A stretch of DNA of 64,000 nucleotides, taken from NCBI RefSeq assembly GCF_033807575.1, contig NC_084710.1:17712357-17776356 (forward strand). The letters are read 5' to 3'. The stretch is from Cydia pomonella. Its lineage: Eukaryota; Arthropoda; Insecta; Lepidoptera; Tortricidae. The notes under the pieces were generated by a model, which did no database searches, had not been told where the DNA came from, and was given only the letters and a program-made list of their open reading frames with translations. Numbering within the stretch: position 1 is the stretch's first letter; each line of letters opens with the position of its first letter. Shown here one piece after another: positions 1-10,345 of the stretch. Position numbers and translations under genes: made by a program.

Positions 1-115
1 GCCCCAGGAATAATATTCAGGATGATATTTGTTTGTGTTCCTATGTGTAAGCATAATGCTACAGTATGCGTGAGCGCTAAGCACTCCCGCGGCCTGACTA
101 CATCTGAGTGATGTA

Positions 116-219
116 AGGGCCTACCTCGAACCACGTTCGACGTGTTGCCTCCCTGTTACACTTACGTACACATTTGGAAGTGCAACAGTGAACGTTGAAC
201 GTGGTTCGCGGTAGGCCCT
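116..219. mobile_element. Foldback MITE, about 110-bp family (copy 1)
   Basis: The two ends are inverted copies of AGGGCCTACCNCGAACC and the arms of almost 50 bp fold onto each other. The same family recurs at 3576-3685, 21466-21575 and 27283-27392. This copy is somewhat decayed and shorter (104 bp), and its flanks show no clear target duplication. It has no coding capacity, so it must depend on an enzyme made elsewhere. Confidence 0.8.
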
Positions 220-1130
220 CCAATATCGGATCGGACAATGTGAAAACGCTCTCAGGCTGAGCAAAATGAGGCTCAGTGACATCTCATTTAACTCAATGCT
301 CTAAACGTGCATTTGTGTTGTTTCTGGAAATAGAGATTCTAGTGCGATTGGAGCTTACGTTATCTATTTTTACTTTTGTACTGGAAAGTCGATTGTAATG
401 ACGTAAACGCCTCAGGCAATGAGGTCACCTTTAAATGGGAAACCATATACAAATGTCAATGGTTATTACAACGGGTTTAACAAAGAGGATACTAAGTTGT
501 TATTGGTAAACAGAAACGTTTCATTGTCTAACGAGCACGATAGTTACTCGTAACGAATATTCCTAGTTCAGCTGTACTAAAATGGTTTAATCTAAAGTTC
601 TACTTCTAAAGTGTTACACTAGTTTTAGTATTGTTGGTAAAGATTGAAGTAAATTCCTGGTGGTTAACTAAAAGGAGCCTTTTAACTTCGAGGAAAACAA
701 CGCACTTATCTGCTGCAAACTTCTACTTGCACTTGAGTCAACTTCAGCTTTAAAGATATGCATGCTTTTTAAAGCACGCGTATTTAGTTAACTTATCTTC
801 CTGGTTAGTAGCATGATGGTTGTTAAGTTGTTATGTTCAATTTTCGGCCATATGCCTATGTCGGAAATAAAAGTGATCATGCTCATTCTAAGCTCAAGGT
901 TAGGTTGAAGAAGCTGTGATTACCTGACTGCTGAATAATTTTCCTTTCCTAGTGTACCTAAAGTATAATTACTAATTATTTTCCACTTTTTTCATTCTCT
1001 TTTTAGCTTAATTTCCCTATTACTTTTTTGTGTAATATATATATGTTTATCATTTACTTTTTGTATGTTTTTATATCCTCTGATACCTTGTTGTACCTAC
1101 ATGTTGCTGCATTTGTCACCGTCTTCTCAC
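220..1130. other. Intergenic, nothing recognised
   Basis: This is AT-rich single-copy-looking sequence. I saw no open frame of note, no RNA gene and no inverted or tandem repeat. Confidence 0.5.
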
Positions 1131-1132
1131 TC

Positions 1133-1275
1133 TCTCCTCTCATCTACTCAAAGGTTAACTGGAAGAGATAGAGATCCCTTAAAGGAATATGTTCGCCTTT
1201 GTACTTAGCTTTTCCTAATAGTAAGTAACTTTTATTTTGTGTTTTTGTACAATAAAGAGTTTACTACTACTAAGG
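1133..1275 (+). repeat. LINE 3' tail (RTE-like 3' UTR)
   Basis: A CTCTCATCTACTCAAAGG start followed by a pyrimidine-rich stretch and CAATAAAGAG near 1250, then a short TAC-type tail, resembles the 3' UTR of lepidopteran RTE-type LINEs. No coding part is attached, as expected for a severely 5'-truncated copy. The family assignment comes from recall of these tails and was not checked by alignment. Confidence 0.45.
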
Positions 1276-1449
1276 CCGCAAGGGCTCTTGTTTATTTAGT
1301 TTTATCCATAGAAACCCAGAGATATTGACTAACATACTTGAATAAATACTCGTATTGACATGGCAACTACGTACTATTATGGGTTATGAAAATAAGATGA
1401 ATATTGGAGATGTTTGCCTATGAATTCTTATACTAGGTTATTATCCCGC

Positions 1450-1782
1450 CTTCCTTCTTCCTCGCGTTGTCCCGGCATATTGCCACGTCTCATGGGAGCC
1501 TGGGGTCCGCTTGACAAACTAATCCCAAGATTTGGCGTAGGCACTAGTTTTTACGAAAGCGGCTGCAATCTGACCTTCCAACCCAGAGGGTAAATTAGGC
1601 CTTGTTGGGATTAGTCCGGTTTCCTCACGATGTTTCCCTTCACCGAAAAGCGACTGGTAAATATCAAATGATATTTCGTACATGAGTTCCGAAAAACTCA
1701 TTGGTACGAACCGGGGTTTGAACCCGCGACCTCCGGATTGCAAGTCGCACGCTCTTACCGCTAGGCCGCCAGCGCTCGTATC
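1450..1782 (-). repeat. tRNA-derived SINE, near full length
   Basis: Read on the minus strand, it begins with a tRNA-like head (about 1700-1780). The head has a box A region (GGCCTAGCGGTAAGAG) and an exact B box GGTTCAAACCC at 1714-1724. The body follows, with the phrase GAGGAAACCGGACTAATCCC typical of a common lepidopteran SINE, and it ends near GCGAGGAAGAAGGAAGG. The tail of the same family reappears at 36452-36565 and seeded the satellite at 48503. The internal Pol III promoter explains how such copies are transcribed. An open frame across it is accidental. Confidence 0.85.
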
Positions 1783-2430
1783 CTTATCCCGCAAAAACAT
1801 AAAATAAACGGGTGTTCATTTTTAACAAGTAACGTCTGTCACCGTTGCTTAGAAAAAACGGGTGTTTTTTAACAATCGTGACATTATGATTACTTATATT
1901 TAGTCTTTATTTTTAGGAAACCGCTTTAGTTTTATTGAAAGTTGCTGATTTAACCCACTGTTTATGATATCACAAATATACGATATGACGCGCTGACTGA
2001 CGTACGCAAAACACACTGCTACTTGTATTTTTATCAATAACTTCAAACTTTAACAAATAGTAAAATCTCAATACCATTACAAGATAGGTTTTTTAATTTT
2101 ATACAACGTCCCAACTCTAAATGAAAATGCCTAAGGCCTATTTTGCATGTCGCAAATCCATGATTCACGTCGTGCAAACTAGACCGCAAAGCGGACCCGA
2201 ATCTTGTTAGTGGACGGCATCAACTCTATCCACTGTTCTGGTCTTAGAGCATTTAACAAACTGGAGACGCCAACTACTGTAATAACAACAAGTAGCAATT
2301 AAAATCATTGTATAATGTGTAGAGTTATAGATTTATAGGGACACAGCTCAGGTAAGAAAGCACATCAAATATGTTATGTAGGTAAATATTTCATAGCAAT
2401 CAGTCAGATTTATATAATGTTTATTCTCAT
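1783..2430. other. Intergenic, nothing recognised
   Basis: AT-rich. The only structure seen is a short direct duplication, AACGGGTGTT followed by T-rich sequence and AACAA, near 1808 and 1857. Confidence 0.45.
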
Positions 2431-2805
2431 TTCTTTTATTTTCTGTTCCTTTTGTAAGAATTCGATATGTTTTCTGAAAGACCTACGTATTTGTGTAATT
2501 TTATCTACATATATTTTTTAATCATATTTCTATATATAAATTTGATTTAGAACAAGCTACTGTATGTTTTCTATAGTAATCTAAATTGTATTTTTTCTTA
2601 TTTAATGCATGTTAATTATAAGATGTAATGTTTTGAAAAAATGTGTCCCGCCGAGTTTCCTGCCGGTCCATATTGGGATCCCCCAATTGAGGGGGGATTT
2701 AAATCTTCTTGGGTCAGAGGTGTAGGGTTAGAGCTTTATTTGCATGTTCATAAGCGCATTGTAGTATGCCTACTTGAATAATAAACGATTTTTATCTTTA
2801 ACTTG
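2431..2805 (+). repeat. LINE 3' UTR-like repeat
   Basis: It contains TGTGTCCCGCCGAGTTTC, then GTAGGGTTAGAGC, CATAAGCGCATTGTA and AATAATAAACGATTTTTATC. This order resembles the 3' UTR and polyadenylation region of a widespread lepidopteran LINE. No reverse transcriptase coding sequence precedes it, so it would be a truncated copy. The upstream limit is uncertain. Confidence 0.4.
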
Positions 2806-3027
2806 TCTGTACAAAACAGTTGGCTATTTTTGCGGGGGAGGGGCACGTCAAATCAAATGTATGGCTAATTGTACGTAACGTAAGTCCATACAATAATCAT
2901 GACGTGAGTATGACCATTGGCCTCTCTTACAGGCGACTCCGTTTCGTTAAATGCTCTAAGGTTCTATAGGTGACTCCTGAAATCGGGGCGACGCGAAACC
3001 CTTTATACCATATATTTTTTATATATT

Positions 3028-3275
3028 TGACGACCGGTCTGGCCTAGTGCGTAGTCATAGTGACCCTGCCTATTAAACCGAAGGTCCTGGGTTCGAACCC
3101 CGGTAAGGGCATTTATTTGTGTGATGAGCCCAGATATTTTGTTCCTGTCATGGAAGCTTTCTATATACTTTATTACTATATTTGTACGAGTATATTATAT
3201 ATATCGCTTTCTGATTTGGTCAATTTGTGTAATAATGCCCCTACTCGTATAATATTTATTTATTTATATCCTAGG
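3028..3275 (+). repeat. tRNA-derived SINE, second family
   Basis: The head carries an A box, TGGCCTAGTGCG, at 3040-3051 and a perfect B box, GGTTCGAACCC, at 3090-3100. The body continues with GGGCATTTATTTGTGTGATG and closes in a TATTTATTTATTTA-type tail near 3258-3270. This order (tRNA head, unrelated body, simple tail) defines a tRNA-derived SINE. The A-box region carries a short extra stretch (GTAGTCATAGTGACCC) relative to the tRNA spacing, which suggests decay. Confidence 0.85.
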
Positions 3276-3324
3276 TACTATATCGGACAAAACAAAATAA
3301 TTAATTTGTCATTACTTTCCATTT

Positions 3325-3820
3325 TTTATACTACGTCGGTGACAAACAAGTATACGGCCCGTCTGATGGTAAGCAGTCTCCGTAGCCTATGGACACCTGC
3401 AACTCCAGGGGTGATACTTGCGCGTTGCCGACCCTAACACTCCGCACCTTTGTTGAGCTCTGGCAACCTTACCGACTGGCAGGAACAGAACACTATTAGT
3501 AGAGCCTAGTGTTATTTGACTGCAGTTTTCTGTAAGGCGAAGGTACTTCCCTAGTTAAGCTCTGCTCTAGATCTGAGGGCCTACCGCGAACCACGTTCGA
3601 CGTGTTGCCTCCCTGTCACACTTACGTACGAATTTACGAGTGCGACAGAGAGGCAACATGTCGAACGTGGTTCGCGGTAGGCCCTCTGGAATGACATCCG
3701 CTGTACTGTGCTCTACCACACAAAGGGAGATGACATTCACACTATTCACAGTACCCATACCTCTCTTTTGGACGTAGTTTAAGGTTTAAGGACATACCCG
3801 AGTCTAAAGGACGTACCCGG
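3325..3820 (-). repeat. Poly(A)-ended dispersed retro-repeat, interrupted by a MITE
   Basis: This is the family that reads TACTACGTCGGTGGC...GCCCGCCTGATGGTAAGC...ACTCCAGAGGTG on the plus strand. Other copies are at 8985-9165, 19876-20035, 26880-27108 and 30765-31015. On the minus strand it ends in an A-rich run (GTATAAAAAA), the usual 3' end of a retroposed element. The foldback element at 3576-3685 sits inside it. The copy at 30765-31015 lacks that insertion, so the two give a filled and an empty site. Confidence 0.8.
3576..3685. mobile_element. Foldback MITE (copy 2) with CTG target duplication
   Basis: This copy is 110 bp long. Its ends AGGGCCTACCGCGAACC and the exact reverse complement lead into arms of about 48 bp with few mismatches. 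CTG lies on both sides (3573-3575 and 3686-3688). The related repeat at 30917-30940 reads straight through with one CTG, which confirms precise insertion and a 3-bp duplication. A 3-bp duplication is known for PIF/Harbinger elements, although those prefer TWA, so the superfamily remains open. Confidence 0.88.
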
Positions 3821-4093
3821 GTCCATGATTATGTTCCTCCGAACAGAATGGATAACCATTTAAACGCAACCTGTGAAAGCAGAGCTAAGTGATTACCGTA
3901 AACTAGCTCAACATCATTGCCTAAAGAACAGCGACCATTATTAAAAATAACTCGCGCACCGAGGGTTCCATACAATCTTTCAAATTATCTCATGTAACTA
4001 TAAACACGAAAGACTTTTGACTAGAAGTTACTAAGCATATTGTATACAGCGCCATCTATCGGCAAATTGGCTAACTAATGCGCAACCTGTATG
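3821..4093. other. Intergenic spacer
   Basis: No recognisable element or reading frame. Confidence 0.4.
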
Positions 4094-4095
4094 TA

Positions 4096-4315
4096 CAGTC
4101 AGCATCAAAAGTAGCGGATGAAACAACGCGCCAAAAGTATCTGATATTCCGTATAACTTTTCCAAATATAGATTAATTTCTAAAATTCGCATTCAAAAGC
4201 ATATCTTTGACAGTCTTAGTTGTTCTATATTAAAGACATCACTTTTTGTCACGCTGTTACAGAATGGTAGATACTTATGAAGCATTATTTGATCTGCTAC
4301 TTTTGATGCTGACTG
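4096..4315. mobile_element. Tc1/mariner-type MITE with TA duplication
   Basis: The ends CAGTCAGCATCAAAAGTAGC and the exact reverse complement (20 bp, no mismatch) are each flanked by TA (4094-4095 and 4316-4317). A TA duplication is the signature of Tc1/mariner transposition. The 220-bp interior has no coding capacity. Confidence 0.9.
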
Positions 4316-4519
4316 TATGTCGGTCTTTCAGGGATAATTATTTATCATGTGAACCCATTGATGTTGTTTCCAAATTTTTCATCCATTTAATTAAATAGTT
4401 ACAAAAGTATCCCTATTGTGTGTTGCGTAGGCATTCGGCAGATCAAGTAACTCTGGGTGAGTGGGTTCTATTAATCTTGTCACGTCACCGAGGCATCTCC
4501 TCGGCTTTTAAGGCAATGC

Positions 4520-4740
4520 GTCGCTTAAAGGATGACTCACGCTACACAGTGCCAGGGCCGGGCCGGGGCGGACCGGAGCGAGCCGTCACACGGACTTTCA
4601 GGAGCGCCACCGTCGCCGGACCGTTCCGGGGCCGGGGCGACCGGGCCATCATCTCTATATTATAGTATCTCTATGCGTTGACACTATCGTTGAGTCTCCG
4701 AGCGCGAGACAGGCCGGGCCGGGCTGTCCGAGCTCACCGA
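4520..4740. repeat. GC-rich dispersed repeat (copy 1)
   Basis: The stretch GACTCACGCTACACAGTGCC followed by a run of GGGCCGG and GGGGCGG blocks stands out from the AT-rich surroundings. A related sequence lies in opposite orientation at 16805-17000 (CCGGCCCGGCCCTGCCCC...GTAGCGTGAGTC). The sharp shift in composition and the second copy point to a mobile element end, but no complete inverted ends could be drawn. Confidence 0.55.
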
Positions 4741-5107
4741 GCCGTCCAAGCAACGGACTGTTCATGACAAATGTCACAAATGTCAATCATATTGAAAAAA
4801 TTGGTTCGATGGGAAGCAAGTCGATATAGAAATAAATAATAAAATCAAAATATTGGCCCTGGCTGCCATAATAGCTGATGAAGAGAATACTGCATACTCT
4901 GGGCAATTGTGCATTTGGACATTTCGCGGACACTTTCGGAAAAAGGAGAATTACACAACATTATGTGAAGAGCTTTATTTCCACATGACCCGAGACTCTT
5001 TCGAAGCCACCGTGTTCTCTGCTTAAGGTAATGGAAATACAATGCGTGTATATTGTCTCAAATAATCATGTGCCGAAGCATATTAAACTATTAAAAGGAA
5101 AAGGGAT
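4741..5107. other. Intergenic spacer
   Basis: Contains AAATGTCAATCATATTGAAAA near 4777, similar to the ends of the foldback at 17336-17585. Otherwise nothing is recognised. Confidence 0.35.
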
Positions 5108-5460
5108 GACCGGTTCTCCATACAAACATAGTCCCCATTTTCCTCTCTGGATATTGATATTCCCTTCGTTCTACATCCAATTTTGTAATAGTACATTACG
5201 ATACAAGTGCGAAAAATAGGAAATTCGAAACAAGTGGCGATAAATTAAAACACGACCGAAGGGAGTGTTTTAAATCGACACGAGTTGCGAATTACTTATT
5301 CGCACATGTATCGTACAACGTTTTACAGTACATGGCTCTTTAAATGTTCGACACAGTAACGTAATATGCTAATTTTCGCACTAGTGCGGTAAAGTAGCAA
5401 CATATGTACTGTAAAAATATTATCCGTAATGGGGACTACGTTTGTATGGAAAAGCGGTCT
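5108..5460. mobile_element. Inverted-repeat element with an inner dispersed repeat
   Basis: The left end (ACCGGTTCTCCATACAAAC, then GTCCCCATT) is matched by its inverted copy at 5428-5459. The same left-end phrase recurs at 21620 and 26095. Inside, 5232-5419 (TAAATTAAAACACGACCGAA to ACATATGTACTGTAAAAAT) is a second repeat family that recurs at 14341-14525. The arrangement is either one compound element or one repeat inserted in another. Confidence 0.6.
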
Positions 5461-5639
5461 CGTTTTGAGGTAGTCTAGGCAGATTACTTAGAGATTGACT
5501 CATCACAAGCTGCCCTAAGTGCTTCTTAGCGAGTAGACAGGCCTATTGTTTTTCAGTATTAATTTCTTCTATTGAGGTGTGCATTTGTGTTGTATTGCAA
5601 AAATATATCCGTTGGGGTTCAGTGATACCCGATAGATAG

Positions 5640-7415
5640 GGTAAAGGCACCTATTACCGTGGTAGTTAAGGAACTTTTCAAAAGAGATCCAAAAATTAAG
5701 GGTATCAATGCTGTCTAACAGCCAGGAATATTTTTTTTTCATCAGAGCATTTAATGAACTTTCCGTTTCACACGTTTTTGGATTCATTTTGGGTTATTAT
5801 ATGTATTAAAATATTTTTGAAGCCAAAATGACCAAATCTTCTATTACCGTGGCAAGGGACAGGCTGTGATTCTATTATCGCGAATTGAGCATTCATTACC
5901 GAGGGTACAATTGGCATGATTTTTCTGCACTCGTTAATAGAAATCAAACTCAAAATTCGAAACCTAATACCGAGGGTTAAAACAATAATAACGACGTGGG
6001 TTCTGTATATTATTTTTGTGTCATTAACTTTAATAATGACACAAAAATAAAAAATAAAACTATAGGAGTATGTTTAAAAATAAGAGATATATTCGAAGAG
6101 ATTATAATTCCACTTTGGCACAATCAAATACTATTAAATAGTTAACTTACCAAGTACCCACGAGTACCTGTATAACAAGTTACAAGTTGAATGTTTTACA
6201 TGTAAAACAACAAAAATTACTATTAGTAAAGTTTTACTAAGGACGTATATGACAAATAGGCCTGCCTGTTATTAAATAAAGTAATTTTTAAATGCTATAA
6301 AGATTGATAAGAATTTGTCTTACTGACATAATTAGCTGCACAAAAAAAAAACAAGTAAGTAACATTTACTCATAAGGCACAGGGTAAATTATAGTCGAAA
6401 TTTTATAAGCTGGACGTTTACCAACTGAGTGAAAGTTTACCACAGTGAAATGGTAAACGTCCTCCTTATAAAATTTCGACTATATATAAAAACATGAAAA
6501 TTTTTAATTCTAATATTTTTGATAAGGTAATTAAGTTAAATAAAGTTTCTCACATATTATGTGTTATAATTTACCCGTTTATAATTAACAAATCACAGTA
6601 CTTTTCTTATTGCTGATTCTTATAGCTAAAAAAATCATGTCTGAGATTTTGGACTACTGTATAAATAAAATTATATAAAAAAAATCTAATCGAAAATGTC
6701 CGGCAGTTGGGTACCCTTCCTTGTCAGAGTAATAACTGAATCAGAAAACAGAAGAATTTAAATCTGATAATGATAACTGAAGTCTAAATTTTATCAACGA
6801 AGTCTGTACTTGCGGTACCCTAAATGCGATATTTCAATACAATACCAAATAGTCACTCGGTAATAGATAACTCTTTAAGAGCCTATTACCGACCCATTCG
6901 ATATTTCTCTGGGTCGGTAATAGATTTCTATACATTCTATTACCGAGGGTAATCTGATCATACCATCGGTAATAGGCTTAATTTGGAGTTTAATTAAACC
7001 TAATTCCGACCCATAAAAATAATAAAACACAGATGGTTTTTCAAATCAAATCAAACACGTATATTACAAGCTTCTTGTAAAGACAAAATCACATAACTGG
7101 CAAGTAAATTTTAGGTTTTAACTCAAAATAAAAAAAAGTTGACAGATTAAGGGTTCCCATAGAAACAAGGAAATCAGTGCTGAAGTTTTTGTTAAAAATT
7201 AAGGGTTAGTTAAATACTTTCCATACCACGGAAATAGCTCTTTAATAGCGTGAATAGATCAAGATTGGAATAAATAAAAGAAATTAAAAAATTGATAATT
7301 TGTACCAAAACTAAAGAGTAAATAACAAAACTACCACTTTTTCTATTACCGTGGCATACCACGGAATTACTTACCACAGAAGTAATTGGCGCCTATCACC
7401 GCTGTATTTTATTTT
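5640..7415. repeat. AT-rich block with dispersed CTATTACCG motifs
   Basis: A motif of the form CTATTACCGWGG occurs in both orientations at about 5651, 5841, 5895, 5964, 6856, 6882, 6911, 6937, 6964 and 7343, with weaker forms at 5872, 7000 and 7393. Two of the copies form a hairpin (14-bp arms, 6883-6896 and 6910-6923). The block has no convincing coding frame. Repeated short sites in a non-coding block resemble subterminal transposase-binding motifs, but I could not find clear terminal inverted repeats, so the limits are approximate. Confidence 0.5.
6390..6483. repeat. Foldback repeat
   Basis: The arms TATAGTCGAAATTTTATAAG and its inverted copy extend into GGACGTTTACCA on both sides, giving about 33 paired bases with a few mismatches around a loop of about 27. 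It lies inside the motif-rich block and has no coding capacity. Confidence 0.7.
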
Positions 7416-8222
7416 CAATTTTAAACGTATTTCCGGGTCAAAAACTAAGTTAAAAGTAATTCAAAATCGTGTAGAAAACAATACACAACGTCTTAAAAGG
7501 GTAATAAAATAAAAAAAATAAAAATAAAATAAAATAAGTAAGATTGGAGTGCACTTACCTGTGGTGTCACACGTCTGTATGGAACAACCGGTTCTTGCGC
7601 CGCCGTCGCACAAACTGACGAATCGCGAGTTTTTTGTTACACTCACACAAATGCACACTAATGGGCACGATAGACCAATGAATGAGCTTGTTTTGTGTAT
7701 GCTTTATTTCTTAGGGGATAGATCTGTTTGCTTGCAAAATGCGTATTTGTAAACACCGCGGTGTTAGACGTCGATTTTGATACCCGCGTTAATAGCCGCC
7801 GTTACCCTATTAACCCTGAATCACAAATGATCATTTTGCTTAATGCCGCGTTTTTGCATTATTTTCTCCCATCAATCCTATCATAGACTTGTTCCGTTTC
7901 AGGAATGCATGAAAAACTTAAGTTTAAAAGAGAAGATATTTAAAATGGCTGTTAGGAATACCACAACATTTTAAAGTATCGATATAAGATAATCATCTAC
8001 AAACATTCAGCTACAGAGAAATACGCGCGTACACCACTAAGAATGTCGGTGGTGCGCTCTCAAAGTAAAAAAATAACTGTTAAGTTCGGTACACTAAGAT
8101 AGAATTGTCTAACAAGTACAAAAAATAAACTACTTACTGGCTTACTTACTTCTTGCGAAAAAGGAATTTTTGATCTATAATACGAGTGGGTTAGGTAGTT
8201 GAAATTTACAGTGTGAATTTTA
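7416..8222. other. Mostly unassigned sequence
   Basis: It holds a short A-rich run near 7510, and on the minus strand a good 5' splice-site match (CACAG/GTAAGTG) near 7560. Apart from this isolated donor nothing gene-like can be supported. Confidence 0.35.
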
Positions 8223-8400
8223 TGGTTCCGTAGCCAAAATGGCAAAAACCCTTACAGTTTCGTCATGTCCATCTGTCTGTCTATCTGTCTGTCCGTATGT
8301 CACAGCTATTTTACTCAAAAACTATAAGATAACCAAAAGAGAAAAGTGGAAAGTAGGTATTTTTTATACTACGTTGGTGGCCGGCCTGATGATAAGCTAC
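8223..8400 (+). repeat. Fragments of two dispersed repeats
   Basis: Positions 8223-8335 carry TTCCGTAGCCAAAATGGC and a CTGTCTGTC run, the start of the family seen complete at 20127 and 51160. Positions 8360-8395 carry a short piece of the TACTACGTTGGTGGC repeat. Confidence 0.65.
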
Positions 8401-8828
8401 TACTTAGTTTAGAAGTTCAAATGTATAAAAATATAATTTTTAGGCACGCCATACATGTAACTAAAAGTGAAAAGGTTATTCAAGTAAAAGAGTATTAAAT
8501 TTAAGATTTTTTTTTTAAGTAAGTGAGATGGCAAAGGAGTCTTGCGTAGCCCGTCATGCTAGCCCGAAATGATATGAACGCTCTGACGTCGGGCTACAGC
8601 GGCGGCCTCATATTGAGAAAGTCGGGCGTAGCCCTTGTGCTATGCGTGCTCTAAGGCCGAGGGCCCCCTCATAACAAATGAATCGGGGGTAGCCTTACGT
8701 ACCTAAGTAGCTTCCTCATACTAAAAAGTCGTGCAGAAGAAGATAACAATATAATTTTTTCAATATGTCAATTCCAGATTTCCTGTGTTTCTTAAATGTA
8801 TAGTAACATGGCAGCAGTTTTCATCTTT
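8401..8828. other. Unassigned, with GC-rich AGCCCG motifs
   Basis: Between 8530 and 8690 there are repeated short phrases CGTAGCCC, GGGCTAC and GGCCGAGGGCC in an otherwise AT-rich area. Similar AAGGCCGAG phrases occur in the hAT arm at 61817 and 63079. No gene or element boundaries are visible. Confidence 0.35.
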
Positions 8829-9222
8829 AGGGTTCCGTACCCAAACGGGACCCTATTACTAAGACTCCGCTGTCCGTCCGTCCGTCCGTCCGTCCGTCTG
8901 TCACCAGGCTGTATCTCATGAACCGTGATAGACAGTTGAAATTTTCAAAGATGACGTATTTCTGTTGCCACTATAACAACATAGTATTGTGTTCCTGCCG
9001 GTGAGTAAGGTTGCCAGAGCTCAACGAGGGGAGGGAGGGTTGTTAGGCTCGGCAACGCGCATATAATTCCTCTGGAGTTGCAGGCGTACATAGGCTATGG
9101 AGACTGCTTACCATCAGGTGGGCCGTATGCTTGTTTGCCACCAACGTAGTATATAAAAAACCAAATACTAAAAAGTACGGAATCACGTTGGGCGAGTCCG
9201 ACTCGCCCTTGTCCGGTTTTTG
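8829..9222 (+). repeat. AGGGTTCCGTACCC repeat, interrupted
   Basis: It starts AGGGTTCCGTACCCAAACGG, continues with a (CCGT)n run at about 8875-8899, CACCAGGCTGTATCTCATGA and a closing GGCGAGTCCGACTCGCC palindrome. This is a very common lepidopteran repeat. A retro-repeat (8985-9165) is inserted in it. The closing hairpin next to the 3' end recalls Helitron-type ends, but I cannot confirm the class. Confidence 0.8.
8985..9165 (+). mobile_element. Poly(A)-ended retro-repeat nested in the preceding repeat
   Basis: It runs from GTGTTCCTGCCGGTGAGTAA through CTCTGGAGTTGCAGGCGTAC to CGTAGTATATAAAAAA. The flanking host repeat continues on both sides (ATAACAAC before, AAATACTAAAAAGTACGG after), so this copy is younger than the repeat it entered. 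Confidence 0.75.
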
Positions 9223-9685
9223 TATTTATTCGTAAGCTTGCATTAATTGCCATGGCACTTTAGGCTTAGCTTGTAAGTACAGTCGAGGAAATTGATTCTT
9301 TAGCAGTTAACGTGTCACGTTACAATGGACAGCTCTTACCATAAGTATGTACAGCCAAATTTACTTGAACCGCAAGTTGCTAAAGAATCAATTTCCGCGA
9401 CCATACTAATAGGATATTCTTTGCTAATAGGTCTAATAAATAATATGTTGCGGACTCTTTTCTTAAACCTTTTTACTTGTATACTTTTTACGACATTTGA
9501 CGCTGTCATGTTATTCAAATAGTAAAATAAATCTGACAAGAGAGAAAATAGTGATCTTATTTACAGAAAGATACTTAATGTATGAAAAAATAAGCAAAAA
9601 TAAGAATGAATGTTTTGTGAGTGTGAAACAATTTTATTTTCTTTGACAAACGGAGCACTTGCATTAACGATTATTATTATTTTAA
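9223..9685. other. Unassigned spacer
   Basis: It contains an inverted pair, AATTGATTCTTTAGCA near 9290 and TGCTAAAGAATCAATT near 9377. No further structure or coding evidence was seen. Confidence 0.4.
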
Positions 9686-10345
9686 TTTGTATGTCTTTCC
9701 CATCACGGAACAATGGTATTCCGGACCTTTGAGAAGCGTGCGCCGAGCCCTAACCTAACGTAGAGGCCCTTTTGACACGTTCATGAAATGTAAGATGTAC
9801 ACCGAGCTGATGCTGCCCTTGCCCATGTCATAGGACGCACGCAGAGGCAGGCCCGACAGGGTGTAAGGACTATTGAGAGTTGTTGGAATCTAAAATAAAC
9901 TAGGTTATTGTGTGAAAGCGATGGGCTAAACACTGAGCTATGGGATAAAAAACCAGACGCCTGCCTAATAAAACGGTATACAATTTTATTTCCGGCAGAC
10001 GACACAAAAAGCGACATCTGGGATGGCTCAAGAGTAACACTGGTGTGAGCGGCTCAGGGGTATCGAGAGGCGTGCACCGCTTTCAACCCAGTGGCTGTAA
10101 CAGCCACTGTGCCAACTCGCGTCTTGCACTTCCACCCTTGGAACTTATAGCTCTAACGACTCCACCCTGGCCGGCCGGCCAAGGCAACCCAGAAGCAGAT
10201 AATCCTGTCCCACCCACCCTCCTTCGAATGACAGAACTCCCTAGGAACACTCGGGTACGTGAGATCGTTACTCCCCAACTGCATGCCACAAGCTGCCCGA
10301 AGTTGACTGATTGCACTGGTAAAATCAGCGGGCCATAGATTATTA
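9686..10345 (+). repeat. Dispersed repeat shared with 43635-43988
   Basis: Both copies share TAATTTGTATGTNTTTCCCA, CACCGAGCNNATGCTGCCCT, GCCTAATAAAACGG and GTGTGAGCGGCTCAG in the same order. This copy extends further, with a CCGGCCGGCC block and a proline-rich-looking tail. It may be an untranslated part of a LINE. Open frames on both strands here overlap each other and look accidental. Confidence 0.6.

Noticed and set aside
1519..1800. 93-codon minus-strand frame
   Set aside because: It lies within the tRNA-derived SINE, which is non-coding.
3060..3437. 125-codon plus-strand frame
   Set aside because: It runs through a SINE and into an unrelated retro-repeat, so its content is explained by repeats.
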